A DNA stretch of 64,000 bases from Rhodohalobacter sp. SW132 (GCF_003390325.1 NZ_QUOK01000014.1:1-64000), one strand, 5' to 3'. Numbered from the stretch's first letter, positions 43,896 through 53,094 are shown. Notes: a model not told the origin generated them from the sequence alone. A program made the numbers and translations.

Positions 43896-44618
43896 TCAAA
43901 TACGATCCAGAACCCAGTTGGGCGTAAGCTTAATCAGCCATGCAACAAGCCGCCAGCGTCGCGTAACGTACGAGTACGATTTTTTCTTCTCGATATCTTT
44001 TAACATCTGCTTCACCGCTTTTTTCGTCTCCCCAACCCAGAAAAGTCCTTTCTTTCCTTCGATCATCTCGCTCTCAACAAATCCCGGCTTCACATCCGTG
44101 ATGGTAATATCTTCGCTGATATTGTTACAACGCTGTCGATAAGCCTGCATGTAGGTAGAAATAAATGCTTTTGATGAACTGTACGGAGCAGCCCGGGATG
44201 ATCCGAATAGAGATGCAATGGAAGAAACACCAACAATCTGACCGTGACCCTGTTTCCTGAAATATTGAAACGCTTCGCCAAATAACTGAACAAATCCGCT
44301 TACATTCACGTCGATCACTTTCTGTTCCATCGCGGTAATCGACGATGCTGGAAAGTTTGAAATCCCGGCGTTCAGCACGATCACATCCATGCCGCCCATC
44401 TGTTCAATCAATTTATTGAGCTGTATTTTTGCATCATCAAACTGAGTAACATCCATTTCGGCAAAGCTGAAATAGTTGCCCAACTCCTTTTTTAGATCCT
44501 CCAGGCGTTCCACCCGCCTGCCGGTTCCGCCCACATGATACTCCTTTTCAACACATTGCCGCGCGAGTTCTTCGCCAATTCCGGATGTAGCGCCGATAAT
44601 GATTATTTTTTTTGACAT
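43896..44618 (-). CDS. SDR family oxidoreductase
   Basis: Short-chain dehydrogenase of 240 residues. The nucleotide-binding motif is IIGATSGIGEELA; the Asn motif is VLNAGIS; the catalytic residues are Ser in VGVSSIASLFGSS and Tyr/Lys in YSSSKAFISTYM. A late FWVGETKKAVKQMLKDIEKKK and a basic-hydrophobic C-terminus resemble the other SDR protein in this window (3398-4192), with which it shares general layout but not close identity. Substrate unknown. An adjacent MITE-like repeat lies upstream. Confidence 0.9.
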   Translation of the reverse strand: MSKKIIIIGATSGIGEELARQCVEKEYHVGGTGRRVERLEDLKKELGNYFSFAEMDVTQFDDAKIQLNKLIEQMGGMDVIVLNAGISNFPASSITAMEQKVIDVNVSGFVQLFGEAFQYFRKQGHGQIVGVSSIASLFGSSRAAPYSSSKAFISTYMQAYRQRCNNISEDITITDVKPGFVESEMIEGKKGLFWVGETKKAVKQMLKDIEKKKSYSYVTRRWRLVAWLIKLTPNWVLDRI

Positions 44619-44650
44619 ATGTACAGATGCTTAGGCCTGAGCGGTAGAAA

Positions 44651-44847
44651 TTATAAGTTTTAACCTGAGTTCGATTGTTAAATTATGAATGTAAAAGTCC
44701 CCCTTAAAAAAGGGGGATTGAGGGGGATGTTCACCAAATCTTGGTAAAAACCAATGGACACCCCTCTAAATCTCCCCTTGTTAGGGGAGACTTCTTAATG
44801 GCTAATTCAAAAAGAGTATAAATCGAACTCAGCTTTATAAGTTTTAA
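44651..44847. mobile_element. MITE-like element with REP palindromes, terminal inverted repeats and flanking direct repeats
   Basis: The 13-base sequence TTATAAGTTTTAA flanks the element directly at 44651-44663 and 44835-44847. Inside, CTGAGTTCGATT (44665-44676) pairs with AATCGAACTCAG (44821-44832), a 12-bp terminal inverted repeat. The interior holds a forward REP-like unit (44697-44729, stem CCCCCTT / AAGGGGG, tail GGGGGATG) and an inverted one (44756-44793). There is no coding capacity. This is the layout expected of a non-autonomous insertion. Confidence 0.7.
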
Positions 44848-44849
44848 GT

Positions 44850-45722
44850 TTATGAGCTGTAACGGATCCAGCCCGAATCGCGGTATGTATCTACAGAGTT
44901 GAAAAACTCCGGATGGAAAATATGAGCCAGAATTTCTGCTGAGTCGGCCACCCTTGGACCGGGCCGGTTAAAATAGTGGTTTCCATCCAGAATGTAGACA
45001 TTGCCTGTCCGTACAGCGCTTAGTTTTTGCCAGCCAGGTCTGGATTCGAGCGTTTGCATTTCGGAAAGGGTTCTGCTGATAGGATAACCGCACGGTAAAA
45101 TTAAAAGGAAGTCGGGATTTACCGCGCAAATTTTATTCCATTCGATAAACGGAGAGTGCTTACCGGCCGTGGCAAGTCTGTTTGTTCCGCCAGCGATCTC
45201 AATCAGTTCCGGAATCCAGTTTCCCCCCGTCATCAGCGGATCGATCCATTCAATGGCAACCACATCCGGTTTTGGGAGTGATCCCGTTCGTTCTCTCAAC
45301 TTTGAAAACCGGGATTGAATCGATTGAATAAGCTCTTCGCCTCTCTCCGGCACGCCAAGATGTCCGGCCACGATTTGAAATGATTCCAGCATAGAGTTCA
45401 GATCGATCGGCGAAGGGGAAATGATATTGCAGTTTTTCCCAAGCTCCCGGCGCAGGGAATCAGACAGATCGGACAGCGAAACAGCACAGACTTCGCAGTG
45501 ATCCTGTGTGAGAACAGCATCCGGTTTAATTTTCAGAAGTTTTTCATCATCCACTTCATAAATTGAGAGCGCCTGCTTGAGCAGTTCAGTTACCGATTGA
45601 TGAATTTCTGCATTATCCTGATCGGGAGAAACGTTATAACGGGGTGATGTGAGCACCGGTAAAGAAGTCACAGATTCAGGGAAATCACACTCATGAGAAC
45701 GCCCGGAAAGACGGGATTCCAA
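44850..45722 (-). CDS. BtuF-like cobalamin/substrate-binding protein (start uncertain)
   Basis: Helical-backbone metal/corrinoid-binding fold of the BtuF/TroA class. GRSHECDFPESVTSLPVLTSPR, KPDAVLTQDHCEVCAVS, EWIDPLMTGGNWIPELIEIAGG, and KICAVNPDFLLILPCGYP are typical of cytoplasmic or periplasmic cobalamin-binding proteins. No signal peptide is present. The coordinates use the only TTG available (45722), but the conserved first strand, SIASLLPGLTELVCALG, lies in frame just upstream, where no ATG, GTG or TTG exists. See the next entry. The upstream DUF6580-like membrane gene is probably co-transcribed. Confidence 0.75.
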   Translation of the reverse strand: MESRLSGRSHECDFPESVTSLPVLTSPRYNVSPDQDNAEIHQSVTELLKQALSIYEVDDEKLLKIKPDAVLTQDHCEVCAVSLSDLSDSLRRELGKNCNIISPSPIDLNSMLESFQIVAGHLGVPERGEELIQSIQSRFSKLRERTGSLPKPDVVAIEWIDPLMTGGNWIPELIEIAGGTNRLATAGKHSPFIEWNKICAVNPDFLLILPCGYPISRTLSEMQTLESRPGWQKLSAVRTGNVYILDGNHYFNRPGPRVADSAEILAHIFHPEFFNSVDTYRDSGWIRYSS

Positions 45723-45830
45723 ACCTAATGCACATACAAGTTCTGTTAATCCGGGAAGGAGTGATGCAATCGAATCCGGTGTTTTCAGGTTGCCGGAGTT
45801 TTTCTCTTTCAGGCTTGAGCGAATGATAAT
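45723..45830 (-). other. In-frame N-terminal extension of the BtuF-like gene without a usual start codon
   Basis: The reading frame of the BtuF-like gene stays open to 45830, where a TGA precedes it. It encodes KTPDSIASLLPGLTELVCALG, the conserved family N-terminus. Only CTG (45788 or 45812) or ATT codons could initiate it. The first bases overlap the stop region of the upstream gene (45809-45811) in another frame, so ribosome frameshifting or coupled reinitiation, or a sequencing error or mutation, are the options. Confidence 0.55.
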
Positions 45831-46366
45831 TCAGGATATTTCAGTTTCATAAACTCATATCCGCCGAAAAGGACACCACAGTAAACCAGGTTGCCGGCGA
45901 GCGTATAGTGAAAAAACGGAATAGCTGCGGTATAGCAGAGAATTAAGCCCTCAAACGTGAGCGGATACATCGGGCTGGCGAGCCAGACTCCGAAGTTGCT
46001 GATCACATAAAAAATGACCGATCCGCCAATTGCACCGCTAAGAACACGCGGAAGCGTAATTTTATCAAAAAGGTAAATACCGAGAATGACAATCATCGCA
46101 AATGCGCCATAGATATATAAAAAACCGGGAGTGAAGAGCGAAAAACCATCATAAAAAGCAGCATAAACAAAATTATTCAGGAAAAGATCACTAAGCCATA
46201 ACGCAAGGATAGGAATGATAAATGCCCACTTCTTTTTTGGGAAATATGCCGCTCCAAAAAGAGCAATTGCACCAAGCGGAGTGAAATTAGTAGCATGGGG
46301 CAGCAGCCGTGAAAGTGCTGCAAAGAGGATAAATCCGGCGATGATGTAAAATGCGTTCTTTTTCAT
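45809..46366 (-). CDS. DUF6580-like multi-pass membrane protein
   Basis: A 185-residue integral membrane protein with about five to six helices. NFTPLGAIALFGAAYFPKKK and the central LPRVLSGAIGGSVIFYVISNFGVW match the DUF6580 type. The overall size and topology resemble substrate-binding (S) components of ECF transporters, but this is inference. I chose the ATG at 46366 (MKKNAFYIIAGF); an upstream TTG at 46390 adds eight residues. It directly precedes the BtuF-like gene, suggesting a joint role in vitamin or cofactor uptake. Confidence 0.7.
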   Translation of the reverse strand: MKKNAFYIIAGFILFAALSRLLPHATNFTPLGAIALFGAAYFPKKKWAFIIPILALWLSDLFLNNFVYAAFYDGFSLFTPGFLYIYGAFAMIVILGIYLFDKITLPRVLSGAIGGSVIFYVISNFGVWLASPMYPLTFEGLILCYTAAIPFFHYTLAGNLVYCGVLFGGYEFMKLKYPELSFAQA

Positions 46367-46594
46367 AAATAATCGTAGAGTTGAATTCAATAAGGTAAAA
46401 TAACAGAATTTTAGGAAAAGTGTGGCTTCCTAATCAGTTAAATTCGGCAAAATTTTCTTAATGCCTTTTAAAAAGAGATTGGACAAGCTCCACAATTTTA
46501 AGCTACTTTTGTGTCTGACTGAAACGGGAATGGATGAACTCATTAAAAACCCGTTTCATCTTTTTATTAACCACGGATCTATCAACTAATAAAG

Positions 46595-47725
46595 ATGGCT
46601 AATAACTCCGATCTGACCGCACAGCGGAAGCGAATTGACGAAATTGATCAGAAAATTCTGGATTTACTGAAAGAGCGCAACCATGTGTCGCGGGATGTAA
46701 TTGAGTATAAAATTGAGAATCAGCTTCCGGTTTTTGTCGCCGCACGGGAAGAAGAAAAAACCGAACGGTTCAGGGATATGGCACGCAAACGGGATCTCGA
46801 TCCTGATTGGGCTGAGGATTTTCTTCGGATGATTATGTCTGCATCGCGCGCGACACAGTCGACCAATACCTTTCCGCGCGCAACGGATGAGCCGAAAAAG
46901 ATACTGTTCGTAGGCGGAGAAGGCGGCATGGGTGCGCTTTACCGGCAGGTTGCGGAACAGAGCGGCCATACCACCTACAGCATTGATAAGGGAAACTGGT
47001 ATGAACTGGAGGAAATTGCCCCTGCACTCGATTTGGTAATCGTAACAGTGCCGATCAACGTTACGATTTCGGTGATTGAACGCCTTGGCGGCAGGCTGAG
47101 CGATCATACAATTCTGGCTGATTTTACCAGCAATAAATCGGAGCCGCTCAAAGTGATGATGAACGCACACTGTGGTCCGGTTGTAGGACTCCATCCAATG
47201 CACGGCCCCGATGTGCCGAATCTTTCAAAGCAGCTGATGGTTTTCTGTGATGGGAGATCACCGGAAAAATCGCAATGGTTCAAGGAGCAGTGCCGGCTAT
47301 GGGGTATGCGGATCATTGATGCCGAGCCGGATAACCACGATCACGTGATGAACCTGGTACAGGGACTGCGCCATTTTGTGGCCCTGCTGCACGGTTCATT
47401 CATGAAGGATTTTAACCTGAATCCACATGAAATGCTTGAGTATTCAAGCCCCGTTTACCGGGCTGAATTGATGATGACAGGCCGGATTTTCGCTCAGGAT
47501 GCTGAACTGTATGCCGATATTGTATTTGCCAATAAAGAGCGCCGCGAACTTCTGGTGCAGTTTTTTAACCACCACAAAAGCCTGATTGAAATGGTTGAAA
47601 AAGATGATAAACGCGGTTTTGTAAAAGAATTTGAAGCAGTCACCGATTATTTTGGACGATTTGCAACTCAGGCACTGAAAGAAAGCGGATACCTGATCAA
47701 CCGGCTGGCAGACAGATTTTCATGA
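46595..47725 (+). CDS. tyrA: Chorismate mutase / prephenate dehydrogenase
   Basis: Bifunctional enzyme of tyrosine synthesis, 376 residues, as in E. coli TyrA. The AroQ-type mutase domain occupies about residues 1-90 (LTAQRKRIDEIDQKILDLL, PVFVAAREEEK). The dehydrogenase domain follows with the NAD motif ILFVGGEGGMGALYR, LVIVTVPINVTISVIERLG, and VVGLHPMHGPDVPNLSKQ. LVQGLRHFVALLHGSFM supplies the substrate-binding His region. It is a single gene. Its TGA stop is followed one base later by a heptad repeat tract. Confidence 0.94.
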   Translation: MANNSDLTAQRKRIDEIDQKILDLLKERNHVSRDVIEYKIENQLPVFVAAREEEKTERFRDMARKRDLDPDWAEDFLRMIMSASRATQSTNTFPRATDEPKKILFVGGEGGMGALYRQVAEQSGHTTYSIDKGNWYELEEIAPALDLVIVTVPINVTISVIERLGGRLSDHTILADFTSNKSEPLKVMMNAHCGPVVGLHPMHGPDVPNLSKQLMVFCDGRSPEKSQWFKEQCRLWGMRIIDAEPDNHDHVMNLVQGLRHFVALLHGSFMKDFNLNPHEMLEYSSPVYRAELMMTGRIFAQDAELYADIVFANKERRELLVQFFNHHKSLIEMVEKDDKRGFVKEFEAVTDYFGRFATQALKESGYLINRLADRFS

Positions 47726-47726
47726 T

Positions 47727-47790
47727 AGATATTAGATGTGAGATGAGAGATTTTAGAGTTTCACTTCTCACTTCTCACTTCTCACTTTTC
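47727..47790 (+). repeat. Heptanucleotide repeat tract after tyrA
   Basis: Nine 7-base units in one phase: AGATATT, AGATGTG, AGATGAG, AGATTTT, AGAGTTT, then three CACTTCT and one CACTTTT. The first two units are identical to those after hemE, and CACTTCT is a rotation of the complement of the GTGAGAA units found there. Confidence 0.75.
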
Positions 47791-47791
47791 A

Positions 47792-48286
47792 TCAGTTTAT
47801 CATCCAAATAGTACCATTGAGAACAGTTGCGAATGAAACCCACAGAATGTACGGCACCATCAGCCAGCCGGCCATTCTATCTTTTTGATAAAAAAGCCAG
47901 GTGGTATAGATAATGGCTGCGAGCAGCAGAATGATCTCAGCAAATGCAAGGCCGGGATTTTGAGCGTTAAAAAATAACTGCGACCAAAGGCCGTTCAGAA
48001 ACAGCTGAATTCCGAAAAAGGAGAGTTCTTTTTTACTGCCTGAAAACCCATCAACCAGCCAGATTCGCCACGCTGCAAGGGCCATCAGGGTGTAAAGGAA
48101 GGTCCAGACCGGACCAAATAGCCATCCGGGAGGATTCCAGCTGGGCTTATTGAGCTGATCGTACCACTCCGATGAAGCAATTCCGGGAGATACCTGCGCC
48201 CCGGTCCATGCGACCCCGAAACAGATTAAAATAAAGGTTATGAGAACTCCTGCCGATAAAAAACGGTGTCGGGTGCTGTTGTTCAT
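47792..48286 (-). CDS. tspO: TspO/MBR family protein
   Basis: Five-helix membrane protein of 164 residues. The family signature KPSWNPPGWLFGPVWTFLY is at about residues 47-65, and WVSFATVLNGTIW is the C-terminal helix motif. TspO proteins bind porphyrins and influence tetrapyrrole and stress responses; the heme operon of this window would be a logical partner but lies 33 kb away. It is a single gene converging on tyrA. Confidence 0.95.
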   Translation of the reverse strand: MNNSTRHRFLSAGVLITFILICFGVAWTGAQVSPGIASSEWYDQLNKPSWNPPGWLFGPVWTFLYTLMALAAWRIWLVDGFSGSKKELSFFGIQLFLNGLWSQLFFNAQNPGLAFAEIILLLAAIIYTTWLFYQKDRMAGWLMVPYILWVSFATVLNGTIWMIN

Positions 48287-48493
48287 ATTTCTTTGGACTT
48301 ATATTCGTTTGTTCTGCAATAAGCATGATTTGAACTAATAAATCGGCTATATCATTTGATTAGGCATAAATTTGTCAATACGTGGTTTACCCCGATTAAA
48401 TCGCAAATGGGTATTTCAACTGTACTAACCATGTTATTACAATAGAAAAAGTAAACCGTTTATGTGCCAAAAACTGAAGCGAAATATATCCAT

Positions 48494-51274
48494 ATGAAGT
48501 CAATTTATACGCTTTTTCCTGCTGTTCTGTTTACCGTTTTATTGATATTCCCGTCGAGCCTTTTCGGGCAGAATACGTATTTGCTGAACACATTTGACGG
48601 GGCTCAGAAACAGATGGTGTCCGAAACACACTCGGGATTAACCCATGAACGATCCTATTTTTCTTTGAACAGGGAGCCGCTTCAGGAGCGTGAAATGAAT
48701 GTTGGAGATTACATGAAGGTGCAGTTACGCGAATCGCACGGCTCAATACTTAAAATTACACGAACGGAACAGTTTACAGAAAATACGGTCTCTTATATTG
48801 CTCGTTCAGAAGAGAATCCCGATGAGATGTTTGTGTTTACCTACTCCGATGGACGGATCCACGGGCTTTATCATCAATCTCACGAAGAAGCTTTCTTTTT
48901 TGAGTATGATCCGGCAATGGAACGCCACTATATCGCAACAGGAACTCCCTTTCAGGATGATCCGCAGCACTGTTCTGTTCATGAGATTGCAGATGATCTT
49001 CTTACTGGTTTTACCCATTCATCTGCGAAACAAAAGGCTGTTTCTGTTGACGGACGCCAGATTCCACATTTGAATGCACCCGGCGCGGTCTCAGATGATG
49101 AAGTGACGATCGATTTGCTGATTCCCTACACAGAGAATGCCAGAATTTGGGCAGAGGCGGATACCAATTTTTATTCGATTGACGCAGTCATTGCACAGTC
49201 GTTAAATTTATCTCAATCAGCTCTTGATGTAAGCGAAATTCATATCAATCTGCGGGTAGTTCACTACTACGAAACGGGATATTCGGATGATTCCATCGAA
49301 AACCTTGATGAAGATGATCCGAACTATGTAGCGCCCGGTGATCACCTGAGGCGGCTCACACGTGATTCCGAAAACCCGTTCGATCTCTGTGGTCGACGAT
49401 CAAACTGCAGCGAAAGTGACTTCGATGGCTATTTTGATGAGGTACATCAGCTTAGGGATCAGTATGGGGCCGATCTGGTTGCGGCATTTTTAAGCGAACC
49501 CAACACCGGTGGCATTGCATGGCGAAGCACATCAGTAACTGGGCTGCCTCAATATGGATTTTCTGTGAACCGTATTCAGCAAGTCGCAAACAACTACACG
49601 CTGATCCATGAAATAGGCCACAACATGGGAAATGCACATGCGCGCAATCAAAATCAGGCAGAAGCGGGCGAATTTGGAGGGATTTTTGTCTACTCAACCG
49701 GAAATCGGTTCTCTGGAAGTTCAAATGATTACGCTACGGTAATGGCGTATGATCAGGATGGATTTCAGGGTATCCCGAATTTCTCAAATCCCGATGTTCT
49801 GGTTTCCGGAATAGGTACGGGAACATCAATTTTTCATACCGGTGAAGCGGGACCGTCCAACAGTGCTTTGAGTATGAACCAGTTGCGGCGTGTCATTGCA
49901 TCTTACCGTCCGACCCGAACCGATCCACCCGTGGCAGATTTTGCGGATGTTTCTGTTTCTGTTGAGCTCAATCAGGAGAACAGCACGGCAACTGTTCCGA
50001 TCACGATCAGCAATACCGGGGATTCAGATTTGATTTGGGATATCGATTTTGACATCGCCAGCAGCACGATTGCCAAACGGCAACCCACGAATGGGTTTGA
50101 AGATGCTGTGCAGCCGGCATCTGTGGATTTGTCCGGTTCGGGCGGCGGAATGCTTACATACAGTGATGGTCCGGGTGTTCTCTTTTCGGCTGGTTTTGAA
50201 GCCGGAGAAGGTTTTACAACCGGGGATCACCTTGCACTGGCGGGATGGCGGGCCTCTTCCGAATCCGCTCTATTTGAAATTTCGGATGAAAATCCATCAG
50301 GAGGAACATATAATCTTCGGCTGCCCAGGCGATCGGGCACTTCAAATTCTGTGGGTGCCCGCTCCCCGTTTTTTGGAACCCAGCCGACCGGCGAATTTCG
50401 CATCTCGTTTGATGTTGCCATCAGGAACCTGTCGTTTGGCAGTTCAGGAGAAATATTTGATATCTATTTTTATGACGCTTCCACAGGTTCGCTCTCATCA
50501 GGTGTAATCATAGACTCCGAAAATGTGTGGGGATGGGGTGCAGGTGAAGATGGGCAGGGCGCGTTTTCAAGTTTTATCGGCTCCATCACAGAAAACGACA
50601 AGTATCATTCGTTTGAAATTCATTACAATCCAAACAACCGAACCATTGATTATTCGGTGAACGGGGTGCAAGCAGCCTCCAGTTCATATGCACCGGGAAG
50701 GACTCCCGATTACATGTATATTGGGAACAGAAATGAAGTTTCCGGGTCTTATATAGATATTGATAATATTGAAGTTCGCAGGGAATTCACACCGTTTAAC
50801 TGGATGAGTGTGCCCCGGTTTGAGGGAGTGGTTCAGCCCGGTTCGACCCAGTCGGTAGATCTGGTGTTCAACGCTGTGGATGTGGAATCAGGATCATACG
50901 AAACGGTTTTACTGCTGAGAAGTAACGATCCGAACAACCCGGTGTTTGAACTGCCGATATCTGCCGAGATTGAAATGGCCACTTCAGCGCAAACAGAAAC
51001 TGATTTACCAAATAGGATATCACTGAAACAAAATTATCCCAATCCGTTTAACCCAAGCACCCGAATTCAGTTCAGATTGAACGAATCTTCAGATGTTCGC
51101 CTTGATGTGTTTAACGTTGCCGGACAGAGGGTTGCTACGCTGGTAGATGGCATGATGAGTGCCGGATCACACGAGCAGACATTCAATGCATCCGGGCTGT
51201 CAAGCGGTGTCTATTTTTACCGGCTTCAAACACCAAAAGAATCCCTGACGAGACAGATGATCCTTGTGAAATAA
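48494..51274 (+). CDS. Secreted M12B-like zinc metalloprotease with type A sorting domain
   Basis: A secreted metalloprotease of 926 residues. The signal peptide ends near LFGQ (residue 25). A propeptide-like region (about 26-190; GRIHGLYHQSHEEAFFFEYD) precedes the reprolysin-like catalytic domain, with zinc motif HEIGHNMGNAH near residue 372 and a downstream Met-turn candidate in ATVMAYDQDGF. A jelly-roll-like region and a type IX C-terminal sorting domain follow (KQNYPNPFNPSTRIQFRL, FNVAGQRVATL, SSGVYFYRLQT). I use the ATG at 48494, since the GTG at 48464 adds a hydrophilic stretch ahead of the signal. A lipoprotein gene follows 11 bases downstream. Confidence 0.9.
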   Translation: MKSIYTLFPAVLFTVLLIFPSSLFGQNTYLLNTFDGAQKQMVSETHSGLTHERSYFSLNREPLQEREMNVGDYMKVQLRESHGSILKITRTEQFTENTVSYIARSEENPDEMFVFTYSDGRIHGLYHQSHEEAFFFEYDPAMERHYIATGTPFQDDPQHCSVHEIADDLLTGFTHSSAKQKAVSVDGRQIPHLNAPGAVSDDEVTIDLLIPYTENARIWAEADTNFYSIDAVIAQSLNLSQSALDVSEIHINLRVVHYYETGYSDDSIENLDEDDPNYVAPGDHLRRLTRDSENPFDLCGRRSNCSESDFDGYFDEVHQLRDQYGADLVAAFLSEPNTGGIAWRSTSVTGLPQYGFSVNRIQQVANNYTLIHEIGHNMGNAHARNQNQAEAGEFGGIFVYSTGNRFSGSSNDYATVMAYDQDGFQGIPNFSNPDVLVSGIGTGTSIFHTGEAGPSNSALSMNQLRRVIASYRPTRTDPPVADFADVSVSVELNQENSTATVPITISNTGDSDLIWDIDFDIASSTIAKRQPTNGFEDAVQPASVDLSGSGGGMLTYSDGPGVLFSAGFEAGEGFTTGDHLALAGWRASSESALFEISDENPSGGTYNLRLPRRSGTSNSVGARSPFFGTQPTGEFRISFDVAIRNLSFGSSGEIFDIYFYDASTGSLSSGVIIDSENVWGWGAGEDGQGAFSSFIGSITENDKYHSFEIHYNPNNRTIDYSVNGVQAASSSYAPGRTPDYMYIGNRNEVSGSYIDIDNIEVRREFTPFNWMSVPRFEGVVQPGSTQSVDLVFNAVDVESGSYETVLLLRSNDPNNPVFELPISAEIEMATSAQTETDLPNRISLKQNYPNPFNPSTRIQFRLNESSDVRLDVFNVAGQRVATLVDGMMSAGSHEQTFNASGLSSGVYFYRLQTPKESLTRQMILVK

Positions 51275-51285
51275 AAATATAGCAG

Positions 51286-51876
51286 ATGAAACAAATCCTA
51301 CAACTCCTCCTTGTACTTCTCATAAGCCTTTCGGTTTTTTCCTGCAGTGACGAACCGCAGCGTTCAGAGGTCGAATCGCAAGAGTTTGAACAAAATCATG
51401 TTATAAAAGATCTCCCAAGATTGATGATGCAGTCCGGAACAGAATTCTTATTTATCCCTGTCGGCCATTTGACGGAAGAGTTTCGAACGCCTGAACATAT
51501 TGACCGCGATGCCGTTCGTTCCTTCATATTTGTTCAGCCTAACGACAGCCTCGACCAAATCAGGCAGTATGAAAGCGGCAGGGTTGTAGAACTTTCACTG
51601 GATGAGGATCTTCGGATTTCAGCAAGAATCAACAGAAACCAGGCGATGGGCCAGCGAATACGCAATCTTTCTGCAACAATCCAGGAGCCCTATGAAGGTG
51701 TGATCACACTTTCCGTGGATAGCACACGCATAACCGGAAACATCGACCTGGTCAGCGAAAACAGACTTTTTCATTTGCGATACGACTCACTGAGTGACCT
51801 GCACTACCTTGCGGAAATCGACCGGGAAAAACTGGATGTGATGGATGGGGATGGTCCGCTGCAGGTGATTGATTAA
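51286..51876 (+). CDS. Lipoprotein resembling a metalloprotease propeptide
   Basis: A 196-residue lipoprotein (lipobox VFSCS near residue 20). The C-terminal half (GVITLSVDSTRITGNIDLV, RLFHLRYDSLSDLHYLAEID) has the same strand pattern as propeptides of bacterial M12B-like proteases, and resembles residues about 130-165 of the protease encoded 11 bases upstream. A role as periplasmic partner or inhibitor of that protease is therefore plausible but inferred. No catalytic motif is present. Confidence 0.6.
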   Translation: MKQILQLLLVLLISLSVFSCSDEPQRSEVESQEFEQNHVIKDLPRLMMQSGTEFLFIPVGHLTEEFRTPEHIDRDAVRSFIFVQPNDSLDQIRQYESGRVVELSLDEDLRISARINRNQAMGQRIRNLSATIQEPYEGVITLSVDSTRITGNIDLVSENRLFHLRYDSLSDLHYLAEIDREKLDVMDGDGPLQVID

Positions 51877-52230
51877 GCCAGATAATCAATAGATGATAAA
51901 TAGCTGCCCAAAATATTTATCAGGTTAAATAAACAGAATCACAACTGTACAAAACGATAAAATAATTTAAAAGAAGTTTGAAACCCTGAATACGATCTGT
52001 TCTTCTTTTCGCAGATTATCGCTGAGTTTATCGCAGATATGCGCAGAAAATCTTCGGGAATCAGCGAATTCATCCTCGTAACTCTGAGATAAAAAAAAGG
52101 GATCGATTTTCGGTCTAAAAAAATATCTATTCCGAATTAACAGAAACGAAGATATTTGATCAATTTTCTAAATGTTTTGACAGTGTCAACTCATCACTAA
52201 ACACTAAAAACTATTAAAGAGCTTCAGCTC
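51877..52230. other. Intergenic region with degenerate CGCAGAT repeats
   Basis: No gene seen. Around 52008-52055 the string CGCAGAT recurs with related CGCTGA and CGCAGA units at a spacing of about 10 to 14 bases, the look of a decayed dispersed repeat. The rest shows nothing I can name. Confidence 0.4.
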
Positions 52231-53094
52231 TTACTTCTTAAACATCGTAGATGCCACAAAGAAAATATTCTCTTTTCGTTCCAGGAGCCTGCGTTTGAAA
52301 TAAGGGAACCACATTGTGCCGTAAGGAACGTAGACTCGTGTATTATACCCTTCATCAGTCAGTTCAATCATCGTCTCTTCCCGAAGCCCGTACAGCATCT
52401 GGAATTCAAACCGGGATTTGCCAAGATTTTGCTCAAGCACATACGTTTTTACCCAATCCACCAGTTCATCATCATGGGTGGCAATGCGTGGGTAGGTGGT
52501 TTTATCGAGTAAAATTCGGGCGTACTCTTTGAAAGCTTCCCGGATAGCCGGCATGTTCTGTAGTGCAATTCGCTCCGGTTCGCTGTAGGCTCCCTTGCAG
52601 AGACGTACATCGGCTCCGATCGAGGCCAGATCGGGAATGTCGTCCTTGGATCGGTGCAGGTACGCCTGGATGACAATACCCACATGTTTTCCGTACTCCT
52701 TAAACGCTTCTTTGAAAAGGTCGATGGTTATCTGGGTGTTATCAGACCCTTCCATGTCAATCCGCACAAAAGTGTCGTGCTCGCGGGCGCAATCAAGCAG
52801 CTTTGAAAGATTATTCATACAGTAGCTTTCGTCGATATCGAGGCCAAGCATGGTGAGTTTAATCGAAATGGTGCTTTTCAGGCCGGCGGTATGAATATTT
52901 TTAATAAGCTGGATATAGCTTTCGACGGTATCGTCAGCCATTTGACGATCCTTTACATTCTCCCCAAGCAGATCAAGGGTGACTTTGATGCCGTGGCTAT
53001 TTAAATGGCGCACCTTAGGAATAGACTGATCAAATGTTTCTCCCGCAACAAATCGTTTTGCAAGTACAAAAGGTAATTTCATAATAGAACGCAA
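52231..53094 (-). CDS. Proline dehydrogenase
   Basis: FAD-dependent monofunctional proline dehydrogenase of 287 residues, oxidising proline to pyrroline-5-carboxylate and feeding electrons to the quinone pool. Landmarks are VTLDLLGENV, SIKLTMLGLDID, VRIDMEGSDNT, DVRLCKGAYSEPERIAL, RIATHDDELV, FEFQMLYGLREE, and VYVPYGTMWFPYFKRRLLER, which includes the substrate-binding Arg pair. It is peripheral to the membrane. A single gene; pyrroline-5-carboxylate dehydrogenase is not in the window. Confidence 0.95.
   Translation of the reverse strand: MRSIMKLPFVLAKRFVAGETFDQSIPKVRHLNSHGIKVTLDLLGENVKDRQMADDTVESYIQLIKNIHTAGLKSTISIKLTMLGLDIDESYCMNNLSKLLDCAREHDTFVRIDMEGSDNTQITIDLFKEAFKEYGKHVGIVIQAYLHRSKDDIPDLASIGADVRLCKGAYSEPERIALQNMPAIREAFKEYARILLDKTTYPRIATHDDELVDWVKTYVLEQNLGKSRFEFQMLYGLREETMIELTDEGYNTRVYVPYGTMWFPYFKRRLLERKENIFFVASTMFKK

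Noticed and set aside
46367-46594. Cobalamin riboswitch upstream of the DUF6580/BtuF-like pair
   Set aside because: No B12-box-like sequence (GCCACTG type) seen on the relevant strand.
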